Shown: positions 42,831 to 53,290 of the stretch, one piece after another
How positions within the stretch are numbered: the stretch's first letter is position 1
How the letters are laid out: every line of letters begins with the position of its first letter
DNA from: Zygnema cylindricum
Lineage: Eukaryota; Streptophyta; Zygnematophyceae; Zygnematales; Zygnemataceae
Assembly: GCA_037447655.1 (NCBI GenBank)
Contig: JBBHKE010002283.1
Coordinates: 130,836 to 194,835 of the forward strand
DNA length: 64,000 bases
Direction of reading: 5' to 3'
Made by a program: the position numbers and the translations under genes
The notes under the pieces: model-generated
The model's database searches: none
What the model was told of the DNA's origin: nothing
What the model saw: the letters and a program-made list of their open reading frames with translations, nothing else

Positions 42831-43756
42831 CCTATCCTTCTTTCTCTGGACTGTCCATTGCCTCCGAGTATGACTGAGGCTCATCTAGGTGAGAAAGCTT
42901 TGTTACCTTGTGAATAGCCCATTTTTCTTGAAGCCGTTTGCTGCTCTTTCGTCCTCTCTCAAAGTCCGAAGCCAGAATGGAGGGAAGTCTTGGATTCCTC
43001 CGAACTGCCTCACCAACTCCCCTTTCCATGGAAATCGGTTCTGACTCCTCTTTCTCTCTCACATGAAAGTATGTAGGAATATGGGGAGATTATGGTATAT
43101 CTCCCCCATCTTTTATCTTCTCGAGTCTGCAATCATGTTTTCACTTGTGTCCCTTCCGGGAAGATCTAAGTCCTCCTCACTCTCGGACACAAAACTGATT
43201 CTGATTTTCTTTGTGTATTTGAAGGGATCAAAAGACTTACCTTTATCCATGACAACTAGATGCTTTACTAGAATGATATCTTGTTTAGATAAGTTATAGA
43301 CTCTATATCCCTCGACATCCTCATGATATCCCACAAAATATCCCGGTTTTTCTTTAGCATCTAGTTTCCAGTTTTTTTTTCTGTGTCAAGACTTTAAACT
43401 TGACTACCGAATACTTTCAAGTGAGAAATATCCGGTTTCCTTTGAACCCATCTCTCATAGGGGGTCATTCCTTTAATGCCAGTGGTGAGGACTCTATTTT
43501 TAATGTAGTTAGCGCAGTTCTTGGCCTCTGCCTAGAATCTTCTTCCTATTTTCTTATCTGCCAGCATGCTGCACACACTATCTCCCAAAGTCCAGTTTAA
43601 CCTCTCAGCTACCCCATTCTGTTCTAGATTTTTCGGTACAGTTTTCTGATGATGAACTCCCTAATCTCTCAAATAATCCTCAAAGTGGTTAGAGGTGTAG
43701 TCTCCCCCATTATCACTCGTAATTCACTTAATGGGGGTTCCGTGCAACTTCTCACT
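42831..43756 (-). pseudogene. alpha copia integrase C-terminal half and linker (copy 2), truncated
   Basis: 43062-42832 is the acidic/Arg-rich linker (SDFERGRKSSKRLQEKW). 43334-43113 gives MGYHEDVEGYRVYNLSKQDIILVKHLVVMD. 43750-43400 in pieces shows the end of the core (SDNGGDYTSNHFE, ERLNWTLGDSVCSMLADKKIGRRF). The similarity ends abruptly at 43756, so the array has lost the rest of integrase, protease, gag and any right-hand LTR. Confidence 0.75.
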
Positions 43757-43990
43757 CCTCTATCACACACGTCGTACGACCGTCTATTCTTTTATCCTTC
43801 TTCTAAGATCCGTCTCCGGTTCTTGACGCGATTGATGTAATTTTTATCTCAGGAGTGGTGACCGTAATTTCCTTACTGGGGGATACTCTCTACCCAAGTT
43901 TCCTTTGGCCTATAAAGAGTGAACTTTCATAAGCCATCAGTTCAAATTTCAGAACTGTGTCTTTTTTTTTGACCTTTGATCTACGATTTC
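43757..43990. other. Unassigned sequence at the end of the alpha array
   Basis: No gene or repeat family recognised. Lies between the alpha truncation and the assembly gap. Confidence 0.35.
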
Positions 43991-44000
43991 NNNNNNNNNN
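43991..44000. other. Assembly gap (10 N)
   Basis: Ten undetermined bases just before a GA microsatellite; the true distance is probably unknown. Frames read across it are not meaningful. Confidence 0.95.
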
Positions 44001-44027
44001 GAGAGAGTTTTTATATAGACACTATAA

Positions 44028-44107
<80 letters not shown>

Positions 44108-44126
44108 GAGAGAGAGAGAGAGAGGA
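44001..44126. repeat. (GA)n microsatellite
   Basis: GAGAGAGA repeats with occasional AAAG breaks on +. A matching (TC)n run lies at 53200-53250 in the oppositely oriented epsilon LTR, so the tract is probably part of that LTR family. Confidence 0.9.
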
Positions 44127-44522
44127 TAAAAGACACGTCATTGTTGCCGCCTTATCCAAAAGGTGGCAGACTGAAGAAGGGAGCATTCTACCAAAATGAT
44201 GTTCTAATCTGGATTTGAACCTGCGACCAACGGATTCTAAATTGCTGTATACATAAACTATTTAGTCGTAAACAAACGATACACCTATGAGGTTTGATAA
44301 GTTTTGAAACGGCTAATTCACACCAAAAATAACGACGAGCCGCATTTAAAACAATTCATGTAAGGACGCAAATCCAAAACCGTATAAATACATTTGATCG
44401 GACAATTGACGTTGAAGCTGCCACCTGGAATGAGTTTTTAAAGGCCTTTAGAAATAGCGGCACGCGATGCCACGTGGCGCCACATTATGGGAAACCGGAG
44501 AAGATTAGAGGTGGAACCAGAG
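44127..44522 (+). repeat. epsilon-family LTR, left half (continues at 51679)
   Basis: Reverse complement of 52800-53150 with clear matches: the tRNA-like segment, the GACGAGCCGCAT and ATTGACGTTGAAGC blocks and the CACGTGGCGCCACATTATGGG motif. Broken at 44522 by the alpha element; the continuation CATGGCGCCTGATTTAA...AAGGCTATGTCGTACAATG lies at 51679. Confidence 0.7.
44193..44270 (-). promoter_or_regulatory. tRNA-like module in epsilon LTR
   Basis: Minus strand: A-box-like CGACTAAATAG (44268-44258), B box GGTTCAAATCC (44221-44211, one base from consensus), TTTT (44196-44193). Antisense if the LTR is read in + orientation, as inferred from the epsilon copies. Confidence 0.6.
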
Positions 44523-44929
44523 TGAAATTCCGTGTCAACCATTTGGACTGTAAAATTCAGAAAGCCTCTAGGTAGTTTTTCACTAACCCACTTTAAACTA
44601 GAACGGCTGCTGCCCGAGTCTGCAAATAGACAATCATCTTAATGCACCCCTGTGCAGTTTAGACTCCCCTGAGTCCACAATAAAAAGAATGACTGAAAAG
44701 GCCCAGCCAGACTCAACCTTTTTATTGAGAGTGACTTAGGTCACTCTTTAGTCCTACCTATCAAGCTGGGGCAGCCATGGCTCCACCTCTCTCTATCTCC
44801 TTCAGTGACTATAACAAGTATAGGGGCTAGAGAGAGAAGGTGGAGGTAGGCTGCCTACGCTTTTTCTTTTAGCTATTCTAATCAGTTAAGACCTAGAAAA
44901 TATCTCCCCTAAATCTAGTGATTTTAACA
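44523..44929 (-). repeat. alpha LTR with ~0.6 kb internal deletion (3' LTR of alpha element 3)
   Basis: Left edge TGAAATTCCGTGTCAACCA aligns base for base with TGCAATTTTATGTCCCCCA of the right LTR. Right edge ...TTTTAACA is followed by the polypurine tract CTCCCCTTATT. The middle, including the A- and B-box region, is deleted at the junction GCCCAGCCAG|ACTCAACC (near 44710). Confidence 0.75.
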
Positions 44930-45660
44930 CTCCCCTTATTTTCTAGTCTAATTTTAGTTTATGTTTTAACCCACACTTTTCTCAGCAGTATTTTAACTTG
45001 GGAGAGGGCACAAGCTTTGTCATCATATCAACTACCATTTCCTGATCACCTCTATACACAAGATTCACAATTTTGTTTTCAACCTTTTCCCTCACAAAAC
45101 TCAATCTTATATCTATATGCTTAGCCTTAAATTGATGTTTTGGATTAGTTGGAATTGCAATTGCAGCTTGATTATCACAAAATACTTCATGCACTTCGTT
45201 CTTGACATACCTCGATTCTTGCAATAAAAACTTGACCCACATCAGCTCTTTCACAGCAAAACAAGAGGCTAGATACTCAACCTCCATAGTGGATTGAGCA
45301 ACCACCTTTTGTTGCTTGCTACTCTATTAGCAAGCACCGTCCCCCACATGTAAGACATACCCAGAAGTGCATCTTCTCATACGTGCATCCCCATAACTGG
45401 CATCACTCCAAGTAGTGATGTCAGTGTGTTCCCCTCCTAAATGCAACCATAAATCCCTGGTTCCCACCAAGTATCTCATGACTCTTTTGGTTGTCTCCCA
45501 GTCTCTCTTCCTAGGATCTTTAAGACTCCTACTGAGGACTACAGTTGTTGCTGCTATGTCCGGTCTCGTACAATTCATAAATTAAATCAAACTTCCTACA
45601 ACCTGTCTGTAAAAAATAAACTTTTTAAACTGTCTCTCTTCGGGACTCATCTGACCATCT
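44930..45660 (-). pseudogene. alpha element 3: RNase H
   Basis: 45578-45327: MNCTRPDIAATTVVLSRSL and WSDASYGDARMRRCTSGYVLHVGDGAC, then a stop. 45305-44982: STMEVEYLASCFAVKELMWV, FCDNQAAIAIPTNPK, MVVDMMTKLVPSPKLKYC. Confidence 0.8.
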
Positions 45661-45694
45661 AGAATTATCACTCCTCCTTCTACACTCCCATCAC

Positions 45695-46375
45695 TTACTT
45701 CTTCAAGTTTATGGGAGTGGTACAACTGTTTGCCTTTTCCATTTCAAATTTCTCAAGCATATTTGCGATTGCTTCTTTTTGAGTAAGTCTTATTATTCTC
45801 TTTCCCCTATATCTTTCCATTTGAATCCCCAAGATATATTTAGCTTCCCCTAAATCCTTCATGTCATATCTGCTTCTAAGATCTTTCTTTAAATTATTAA
45901 TGTTTTCCATAGACTTACTTAACACCAACAAATCATCCACATAAATTGCAATAAAAATCTCACCATTCTCATCCTCAAACATATAAATAGAATGGTCAAA
46001 ACTGATCCGAATATATCCCATACTGGTGAGAAACTCATCTAGTTTCTTTTTCCATTGTCTCGGAGCTTTCTTGTGTCCATATAAAGAGTTTATGAGCCTC
46101 CAGACTTTCCTCTCTTCTCCTTCCTCTATAAATCCCTCTGGTTGTCGAATGAAGATTTCTTCCTCTAGTTCACCGTTGAGGAAAGTGGTCTTGATATCCA
46201 TCTGGTGTATTTCCATGTCTTCCGCTGCTGGTAGACAAAAGGGTATCCTTACAGATGGGAACCGAAACCACCAGAGCAAAAGTCTCCTCATAATTTATCC
46301 CGTCTTTTTGGGTGAACCCTTTTGCTACCAACCGAGCCTTATATCTCTCAATGGTATTATTTGGGTATAAGTTTT
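45695..46375 (-). pseudogene. alpha element 3: reverse transcriptase
   Basis: Open 46291-45695 (198 codons): MEIHQMDIKTTFLNGELEEEIFIRQPEGF, KKAPRQWKKKLDEFLTSMGYIRIS, intact AIYVDDLLVLSKS, MKDLGEAKYILGIQMERYRG, LTQKEAIANMLEKFEM. The N-terminal RT (46300-46375) is frameshifted; a short deletion near 46360 removes the PIGCKWVFK region. Confidence 0.85.
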
Positions 46376-47820
46376 CTGTCTAGAGGACAGTCTATCAGCT
46401 CCCAAGTATTAGCTTCCATGATGGAAGCCATCTCATCATTTATGGCGCTGACCCATCGGTCTTTCTCCGGACTGTCCATTGCCTCTGAGTATGACTAAGG
46501 CTCATCTGGGTGAGATAGCTTTGTTACCTTGTGAGCAGCCTGTTTTTCTTGTAGCCTTTGTTGCTCCTTTGTCCTCCCTCAAAGTTCGAAGTTGGAATTG
46601 AGTGAAGTCTCGGGTTCCTTCTTACTGTCTCATCAGCTCCCCTATCCATGGAAGCTGGTTCTAACTCCTCTTCCTCTCTCTCCTCAAAGTGTGTAGAAAT
46701 ATGAGGAGATTGTGGTATATCTCCCCTATTTTAGATCTCTCGTGACTCTGCAATCACATTTTTATTTGTGTCGCTTCCAAGAAGATCTAAGTTTTCCTCA
46801 CTCTTGGACTCAAAACTGATTCTGATTTTCTTAGTGTATTTGAATAGATCAAATGGCTTTCCTTCATCCATGACAACTAGATGCTTTACCAGAATGATAT
46901 CTTGTTTAGCTAAGTCATAGACTCTATATTCCTTGACATCCTCATCATATCCCACAAAATATCGCGGTTTCCTTTTAGCATCTAGTTTCCATTTTTCTTA
47001 TCTATGTTAAGACTGTAAAATTGACTACCGAATACTTTCAAGTAAGAAATATTCGATTTCCTTCCAACCCATCTCTCATAGGGTGTCATTCCTTTACCGG
47101 CTGTAGTGAGGACTCTATTCTTAATGTAATTAGCACAGTTCATGGCTTCTGCCTAAAATCTTCTTCCTATTTTTTTATTTGCCAACATACTACACACACT
47201 ATCTCCCAAAGTCCGATTCAACCTTTCAACCACCCTATTTTGTTTTGGATTATTAGGTACAGTTTTATGATGCTAAATCCCCTTATCTCTCAAATATACC
47301 TCAAACAAGTTAGAGGTGTACTCTCCCCCATTATCACTCTTTATTAGCTTAATGGGGATTTTGTGCAACTTCTCACTCCAGACTTGGTATTCTTTAAAGT
47401 ACTTTGGTGTTTTAGACTTTGTTTTTAGAAATTAGACTCTAGAATATCTAGACCAATCATCAGTAATTGTCAGCATATACATCTTCCCGCCAACCGATGG
47501 TACTCTTGCAGGTCCCCTGATATTTGTGTGGACCAGATCTAGTACTTTATCACCTCTATACGTGGCAGTTTTGGGAATGAGGAGTCTGTGAGCCTTACCT
47601 TAGGCACACACACTACAATCATCCATCATTTCATTATCCCCAAACTGAATGCCTTCTACTACACCCAACTTCTTCATTTCCCTGAGCCTATCAAAATGCA
47701 CATGCCCCAACCGCTTATGCCAAATCATCAAGTTTTGGAAACCACCAAAGTAAGCACTCTTCTTTTCATTACTCAGGTTAAGCCTATACATTCCTTGGCT
47801 ACCCTTATCTGTTCTGAAGT
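46376..47820 (-). pseudogene. alpha element 3: linker and integrase
   Basis: 46955-46731: MGYDEDVKEYRVYDLAKQDIILVKHL. 47347-47000 in pieces: core end (ESDNGGEYTSNLFE, NPKQNRVVERLNRTLGDS). 47791-47600: WHKRLGHVHFDRLREMKKLG with the zinc CxxC intact (CSVCA). Numerous stops; catalytic D, D and E blocks are recognisable across frames. Confidence 0.75.
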
Positions 47821-48240
47821 CTAAACATTCCTTGGCTACCCTTATCTGCTATGAAGTAGACTTCATCTTTGTACTTAGCTGTAAAGACTCCCTTTCTAGT
47901 GAAGGTATCAAAATCCTTGTCATCTAATACAGAAGTAGACACAAGATTTTTACTGAGTTGAGGAATGTAGAGCACAACTGAGAAGGTGAGTATGGAAGTC
48001 TTTTCCTCTACTAAAACTTTCAGATCTACCGAGCCCACTAGATTTGTGGTAACTACTCTCCCATCCCCATACTCTATTTTTACAGTAGGGATCTTTCTTA
48101 GCTTAGTGAAGAGGTGCCTGTCACGGCACATATGCATGGATGCACCTGAATCGATGATCCATCCTTCCTCTGGAGCTTTCCAAATGGCTCCAAGAGCACA
48201 CTTATGTATGGAGGAATCTTCTTCTCCTCCAAATTCTCGT
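47805..48240 (-). pseudogene. alpha element 3: protease
   Basis: Near-complete protease: IDSG active site near 48150 (+ TGAATCGATGATCCATCC), MHMCRDRHLFTKLRKIPTVKIEYGDGRVVTTNLVGSVDLKVLVEEKTSILTFSVVLYIPQLSKNLVSTSVLDDKDF. An 18-codon partial duplication (FRLQNR / CLDFRTD junction) near 47800-47860 repeats the GSQGMFRL segment. Confidence 0.75.
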
Positions 48241-48358
48241 CGAGAAAAAGCTCCCCATCCTCCTCTTTAGAAGACTCGTCCTCGTGGGTCTCTCCTTTCA
48301 CACGTGTGACCACAAGTGCCTTCTTCTTCCATTCGGAAGAATCCCTTCCACGGTTTTC

Positions 48359-49283
48359 TTAGAGCCTCAGTTTTGTCAACTTGATGCAATCAGCTATGAA
48401 GTGTCCCGATTTTTTGCAGAAATGGCAAAGACCCTTTGGAGGCCTAGGTTCTCCAGATTGATCTCCTTTGAAATTGTTGTATAGCTTTTTCGGAACCTTC
48501 CTCCACCGGTCCGCTCCGGCAGCTAGAGCTTGAACGTTCTTTCCTCCTCTGCAGATCTCAATGGTGTTCTCTTGCACAAGTATCATTCGGACCATGGTGT
48601 TCGACTTCCAAGAACTATCGTCCATTTCTTGTACTCGGTACACTATGTTTTCATTCTCCTTAGGCAACTTCATGATGAGAGTGTTAACTTTAATTTTCAT
48701 TGTGCCTGTCCATCCGACACTTTCCATCTCCATGTACAGACAAGAGAGATCATTATAGTAGTCTAACATCTTCCCTCTTTTGTAAGTATAACTTGTCAAC
48801 CTTTGCTCAACCAGCTGGAGCTCTTGAATGGTACAAGCTTTATAAATCTCCACTTAAGTCATCCATAACTCCTCGGCCTTGAAGATGTGAAGTTGAGAGG
48901 TCCCCAAAGCTTGAGTGAGGTGCCTCAAAATGAAATGGCTGGCATTCATGTTGGTGTACTCCCACATTTGAATGTCATTTCCCTCGGTCTTCACGTCTAC
49001 CGCTCCGGGTGCCGTGGCGATAAGAGTGAAAGGTTTTTGGTTTCCTTTCTCTTTTTTGGACACACTACTATACCCATCATCTGTCTCCTCCGTTGAAGCA
49101 GATGCTCCTGCTGAAAACTTCACTCCTCTAAACCCTAGTGGAGTTCCATGAGATGGACGTTTCACTTGTCCAATAATATTACCCCATTATCGTTTTTCAC
49201 ACAATGCCCATGTCATCATGGCTTCCCAATAAATGAACCCAGATCCGTTGAATATGGGCACCCTAGAGGGTGGGCCCATAACC
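48359..49283 (-). pseudogene. alpha element 3: gag, with intact zinc knuckle
   Basis: 49283 to 48854: VMGPPSRVPIFNGSGFIYWEAMM and MWEYTNMNASHFILRHLTQALGTSQLHIFKAEELWMT, then TAA. 48853-48359: EIYKACTIQELQLVEQRLTSYTYKRGKMLDYYNDLSCLY, EMDDSSWKSN and CCHC knuckle CHFCKKSGHFIADC. One stop in mid-gag plus a frame change near 49180. Best-preserved alpha gag. Confidence 0.8.
49269..49283 (-). other. Primer-binding site (perfect)
   Basis: Plus strand GGTGGGCCCATAACC directly left of the LTR edge TGCAATTTTATG; it equals the anticodon arm of plant initiator tRNA-Met, so the element strand is complementary to that tRNA. Confidence 0.8.
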
Positions 49284-49765
49284 TGCAATTTTATGTCCCC
49301 CATTTGGGCTGCAAAATTCAGGAAGTCTCTAAGTAGTTTTTCACTAACCCAATTTAAACTAGAACGGCTGTTACCCAAGTCTATAAATATACAATTTGAC
49401 TGCACCCTTGTGCAGTCTGGACTCCCCTGAGTCCACAATAAAAAGAATGACTGAAAACGCCCAACCAGACGATTTTTTTTTCAAGTGGCAAAAATGCCAA
49501 TATTTATACATGCTTGTTTTGGAGAGAGGCGGCTACCTCCTCAATCCTCTAAGTCCTAAACCCCTCTCACAACCTCTATCTAGTGATGTAGGAACAAATC
49601 AGAAGAGTGTATAGTACATAAAGGTATTAAGGCGGATGTACTTTTTGTATGGCCTGTGTAAGACAAGGCCATGGAGTGGACGTCGGTCTCATTTAGAATT
49701 GTCCTCGCCCTCCTCGGGATTCCCGCTTCCCAGTGATATCTTTCCATGTGTCGACAGGTCATGTC

Positions 49766-51152
49766 TGTTGTTCTTTGGTCTAAAATAGACCGTAGAAGCC
49801 ACCCAAACTATCACCCAAAGAGGTAAGCAAAGTTAGGCCAATGAACAATCATTTGAAATGCATCCTCCATTTAACATAAATGCATACACAGATGCAATCA
49901 ATCATCCGCACACAGGCAGAACAATCATCCGTACACAGACGGAGCAAGCATGCATACACATATGCATGAATAACATTTAGGGTTACATGAAAATCACAAG
50001 AAACTCTAGGACAAATGCATATATAATGTATATCAAACAAACATAAAATTAACACATATAAATAATAATAAATGAATGCATCACATATAAACAAAAGTAT
50101 AATCAAAGTATAATCAAATAATTATTATATCATTCAAATTGCATGACCTAATCGACAACCCTAAAATACTACATCTTTGGTCCCTACTTTTCTAACTAGC
50201 ATTGATGATCAATTCCTAACCAAGCTCATTCCTATATATACATTTGTGAGCTGTCAAATAATCACTAAGTGTCAAAATAACCAACGTAAATTACGTTACT
50301 GTCACTAAATCCTATTTATGCATAATAACATTTTAGTAAGAGTAAACTAATCGTAAGCGTACACCTGAGAGTCAAGCAATCGTAAGGGTACACTTGTCTA
50401 CAACTACGACATTGTACACACACAAATTTAACTATCGAAACCCTAATTGATCACTTAAATATAAACATCATAATCAACACTAATTTATTAATACAAATAA
50501 GACAAATCAATGTTGTTTCAAATATTTACAAGTACACACAATCTCACAAAATCGTATGCTGAGTCACGCTGAGTCGCTCAACGAAACTCTTTGATTTTCG
50601 ACAAACAATCCGAGACGTCCAAAATATACATCTTGTGATTTGACGCGATTTTCCGTCCCCACTCATTGGAAAATAGCGGCGGCCTTTGTCCGCCGTCCGT
50701 AGCTTTTATTCGGCACCTTCGATGTCGCGCCACGTGGTCACAAAAAATCGAAGTGAAATCTGCGTTTGTCTTCAAATATCCCATAACTGTTGCGAGGTGA
50801 ATTCACGTCCACTTGCAGAAATAATATTGTACAGCCGAAATCATTTCCGTACCGCAAGCGCGTCCTTTGTAATAAATGCGTTTGTCACATTTTGTTTCGT
50901 ACGCAATGAGTACATTTTAACACTTCGAAAATTTTAAGTCGGATCGCTTCGCGATCTGCCGTCCATTTACATTGCGCATTCCGCGCCACTCAATTAGTCT
51001 TTCACGTCCATTTAATTTTCTTCGTACATTTACTCCGCCGATCCACAAATCACTTCAAACCTCCACAGTACATCAGGTAAACATATATGCACGAAACGTC
51101 GCGTGCGCACCAAATTTCACGTACGCACGAAACTAAATTTTCAAAAACAACA
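49766..51152 (-). repeat. gamma-family solo LTR (1,387 bp) with target duplication ATGTC
   Basis: TGTTGTTCTTTGG at the left and TTTTCAAAAACAACA at the right, flanked by ATGTC at 49761-49765 and 51153-51157. The GGATCGCTTCGCGATC palindrome and surrounding bases (50941-51150) match the gamma LTR at 10022-10209. Interior is AT-rich, with no coding gene. Confidence 0.85.
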
Positions 51153-51380
51153 ATGTCACACCCGAAAACCGCCAACGCGGCCATTCTAGGATCGCGGGGA
51201 TGATGAGAGCTATCGGATCCAAACCGGCTTTTAATGTTATCCGTTCAAAATAACAAGTTTTCGATACATTTGTTTCGTGCGTACTAAAACTTAACTAGTT
51301 TCTATGTCCTCAATTTGTTATCCCGTTAATCGAATTAATGATCTACCTAATGTTTAAATAGCTATTAAACCCTTTGTATC

Positions 51381-51472
51381 CTAACGAAATACTATGACAG
51401 ACCGGTAAGAGCTAACGGCTATGCCTCGCTCTGTCGGTTAAAGGTTTGAGTCTTGCCGAATTCAACCTTTTT
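51381..51472 (+). promoter_or_regulatory. tRNA-like module in alpha LTR (antisense)
   Basis: A-box-like TGACAGACCGG (51395-51405), degenerate B box GGTTTGAGTCT (51443-51453), TTTTT (51468-51472). Confidence 0.55.
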
Positions 51473-51678
51473 GTTAAGAGTGACTTAGGTCACTCTTTAG
51501 TCCTGCCTATGGAGCTGAGGTAGCCATACCTCTACCGCCCTCTCTCTCTTTCACTGACTACAACAAGTATAGGGGCTAGAGAGAGAAGGTGGAGGCAGGC
51601 TGCCTACGCTTTTTCTTTTAGCTATATTAATCAATTAAGACCTAGAAAATATCTCCCCTAAATCTAGTGATTTTAACA

Positions 51679-52095
51679 CATGGCGCCTGATTTAACAGGA
51701 TTCACCTTGAAGGCTATGTCGTACAATGATTGTAAACTAAGTAAATGTGCCATTGTACCTTCTTGTATTATAAAGTGTTCCTAGTGGATTATGGCTTAGT
51801 AGTAGGTAGTAGTCAGTAGGCAGACCAAGACTTAGTGAATTTTCGGTACCTTTCTCTAAGAGAGCTGGTAACTATAATGGTGATCTTTGACCAGCCATAA
51901 CTAATTGCTCAAGGTAAAAATACAATGATTCTTTATGCGTTGGACTCAAGGGATTCTTGTCCTAACAGAGTTGAGGCTGGTCAGAGTGATTACCAATTGC
52001 AATTATTATTGGGGAAACCAAAGATGGCTGATGCTATCATAGTGGCTACTTATGATTAGTGTATTATGTGGGGCAACGGAGCCCACAAAATTTCC
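51679..52095 (+). repeat. epsilon LTR, right half (continuation of 44127-44522)
   Basis: CATGG...TTCACCTTGAAGGCTATGTCGTACAATG, and ATTATTGGGGAAACCAAAG near 52010, are reverse complements of 52440-52770. With 44127-44522 this reconstitutes one interrupted LTR. The right end near 52095 is approximate. Confidence 0.6.
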
Positions 52096-53290
52096 TGGTT
52101 GGCCATAGATGGCCTATAAATACATAAGGTCTTTCCGAGAGAGGTGCCTCAAAAATGTTGAAGTCCTATTTCCCTCTTTTAACCCCCTACTACTACTACT
52201 CTACGCAACCAATCAGACTGTAAAGAATAAGAAGTACAATTGTTGCGGTACTTCTTTTACGGCCATGGTACGACATGGCCGTGTCGTCTATCACTTCCTA
52301 AGCCATGCTCACTCTTTCTGTCATATGCGGTGTCCACTTATGACTTGCCACGTGTCATCCGTCGACTAAAATTTTGTGGGCTCTGTTGTCGTACAGAACG
52401 CACAAAATGCACAGTTCACAATTAGCCACTAGGATAGTATCGACCCACTTTGGTTTCCCCAATAATAACTGCCACCCTGGTAGGAAATGACTTTGACCAC
52501 CCTCACACTTGTGAGGAAAGAACACCCTAAAGTCGAACACAAAAATAATGACTAAATTTGCTCCCTGAGCAATTTGTTATGGCTTGTCAAAGATGACCTC
52601 TATAGTTACAAGCTCTCATATAGAGAGGTACCTAAATTTCACTAAGTCATGGTGTGCAAACTCATATCTTCCTACTATTAAGCCCTTGTCCAATAAGAAC
52701 AGTGTATAGTACAAGAAGGTATAGTGGTTTATGTACTTACTATATAGTCATTGTACGATATAGCCTTCAAGGTGACGCATTTTAAATCGGGAGCCATGGT
52801 TCCTCCTCCCATCTTCTCCCGTGCCCAATAATGTGGCGCCACGTGGCATTGAGTGACGCTATCTCCAAAAGCCGCCAAAACTCATTCCGGGTGGCGGCTT
52901 CAACGTCAACCGTCCGATCAATATATTTACACGGTTTCGATTCGCGTCCGTGCATGAATTGTTTCATATGCGGCTCGTCGTCAGTTTGCTGTAAATCAAC
53001 CATTGCGTTATTGTTTAAGTATTTATCAAACCTTATTATTGCATCGTTTTTTCTACGACTTAATGGTTTAGGCGTCCGCCTATATAGAATATGTTAGCCG
53101 CAGGTTCAAATCCTAGACATGACATCATTTTGATAAATAACCCTTTACTTCAGTCTGCCACGGTCTAAATAAGGCAACAACCATGGCGTGTCTTTGACAC
53201 TCTCTCTCTCTCTCTCTCTCTCTCTTTTTCTCTCTCTCTCTCTCTAGAGTTTAACAAAAATAGAGACAAGATATAAATTAAAATTTTCAA
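52096..53290 (-). repeat. epsilon LTR copies, minus orientation
   Basis: 52096-52400 and 52430-53290 are related minus-orientation copies: both contain a GTACAAGAAGGTA/TACTTCTTT block, a GTACGACATGGCC-type block and CCACGTGGCA/GCCACGTGTCA. With 51679-52095 they form a large imperfect inverted repeat. A (TC)n run at 53200-53250 mirrors the (GA)n at 44001. No coding sequence. Confidence 0.6.
53053..53131 (+). promoter_or_regulatory. tRNA-like module in epsilon LTR (best A and B boxes)
   Basis: A box CGACTTAATGG (53056-53066), followed by a D-loop-like GTTTAGGCGTCCGCC; B box GGTTCAAATCC (53103-53113); TTTT at 53128-53131. A-to-B distance is 36 bases. Spans about 75 bases, the size of a tRNA; a 3-bp acceptor stem at most can be drawn. 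Confidence 0.65.

Larger units (their letters stand above)
49284..51678 (-). repeat. alpha LTR (5' LTR of element 3) containing a gamma solo LTR
   Basis: TGCAATTTTATGTCC to ...GATTTTAACA. After removing the nested LTR (49766-51152) and one ATGTC, 1,003 bases remain, the normal alpha LTR length. The right flank CATGG compares with CAGAG left of the partner LTR (44518-44522), a plausible eroded target duplication within the epsilon LTR. Confidence 0.85.

Noticed and set aside
44001-44126. Arginine/glutamate-rich frames across the N gap
   Set aside because: GA microsatellite translated in two frames and read through undetermined bases.
53053-53131. Genuine tRNA gene
   Set aside because: A and B boxes and a T run are present, but no convincing 7-bp acceptor stem or anticodon arm can be drawn, and the same module recurs at the same place in LTRs. 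Called a tRNA-like module instead.
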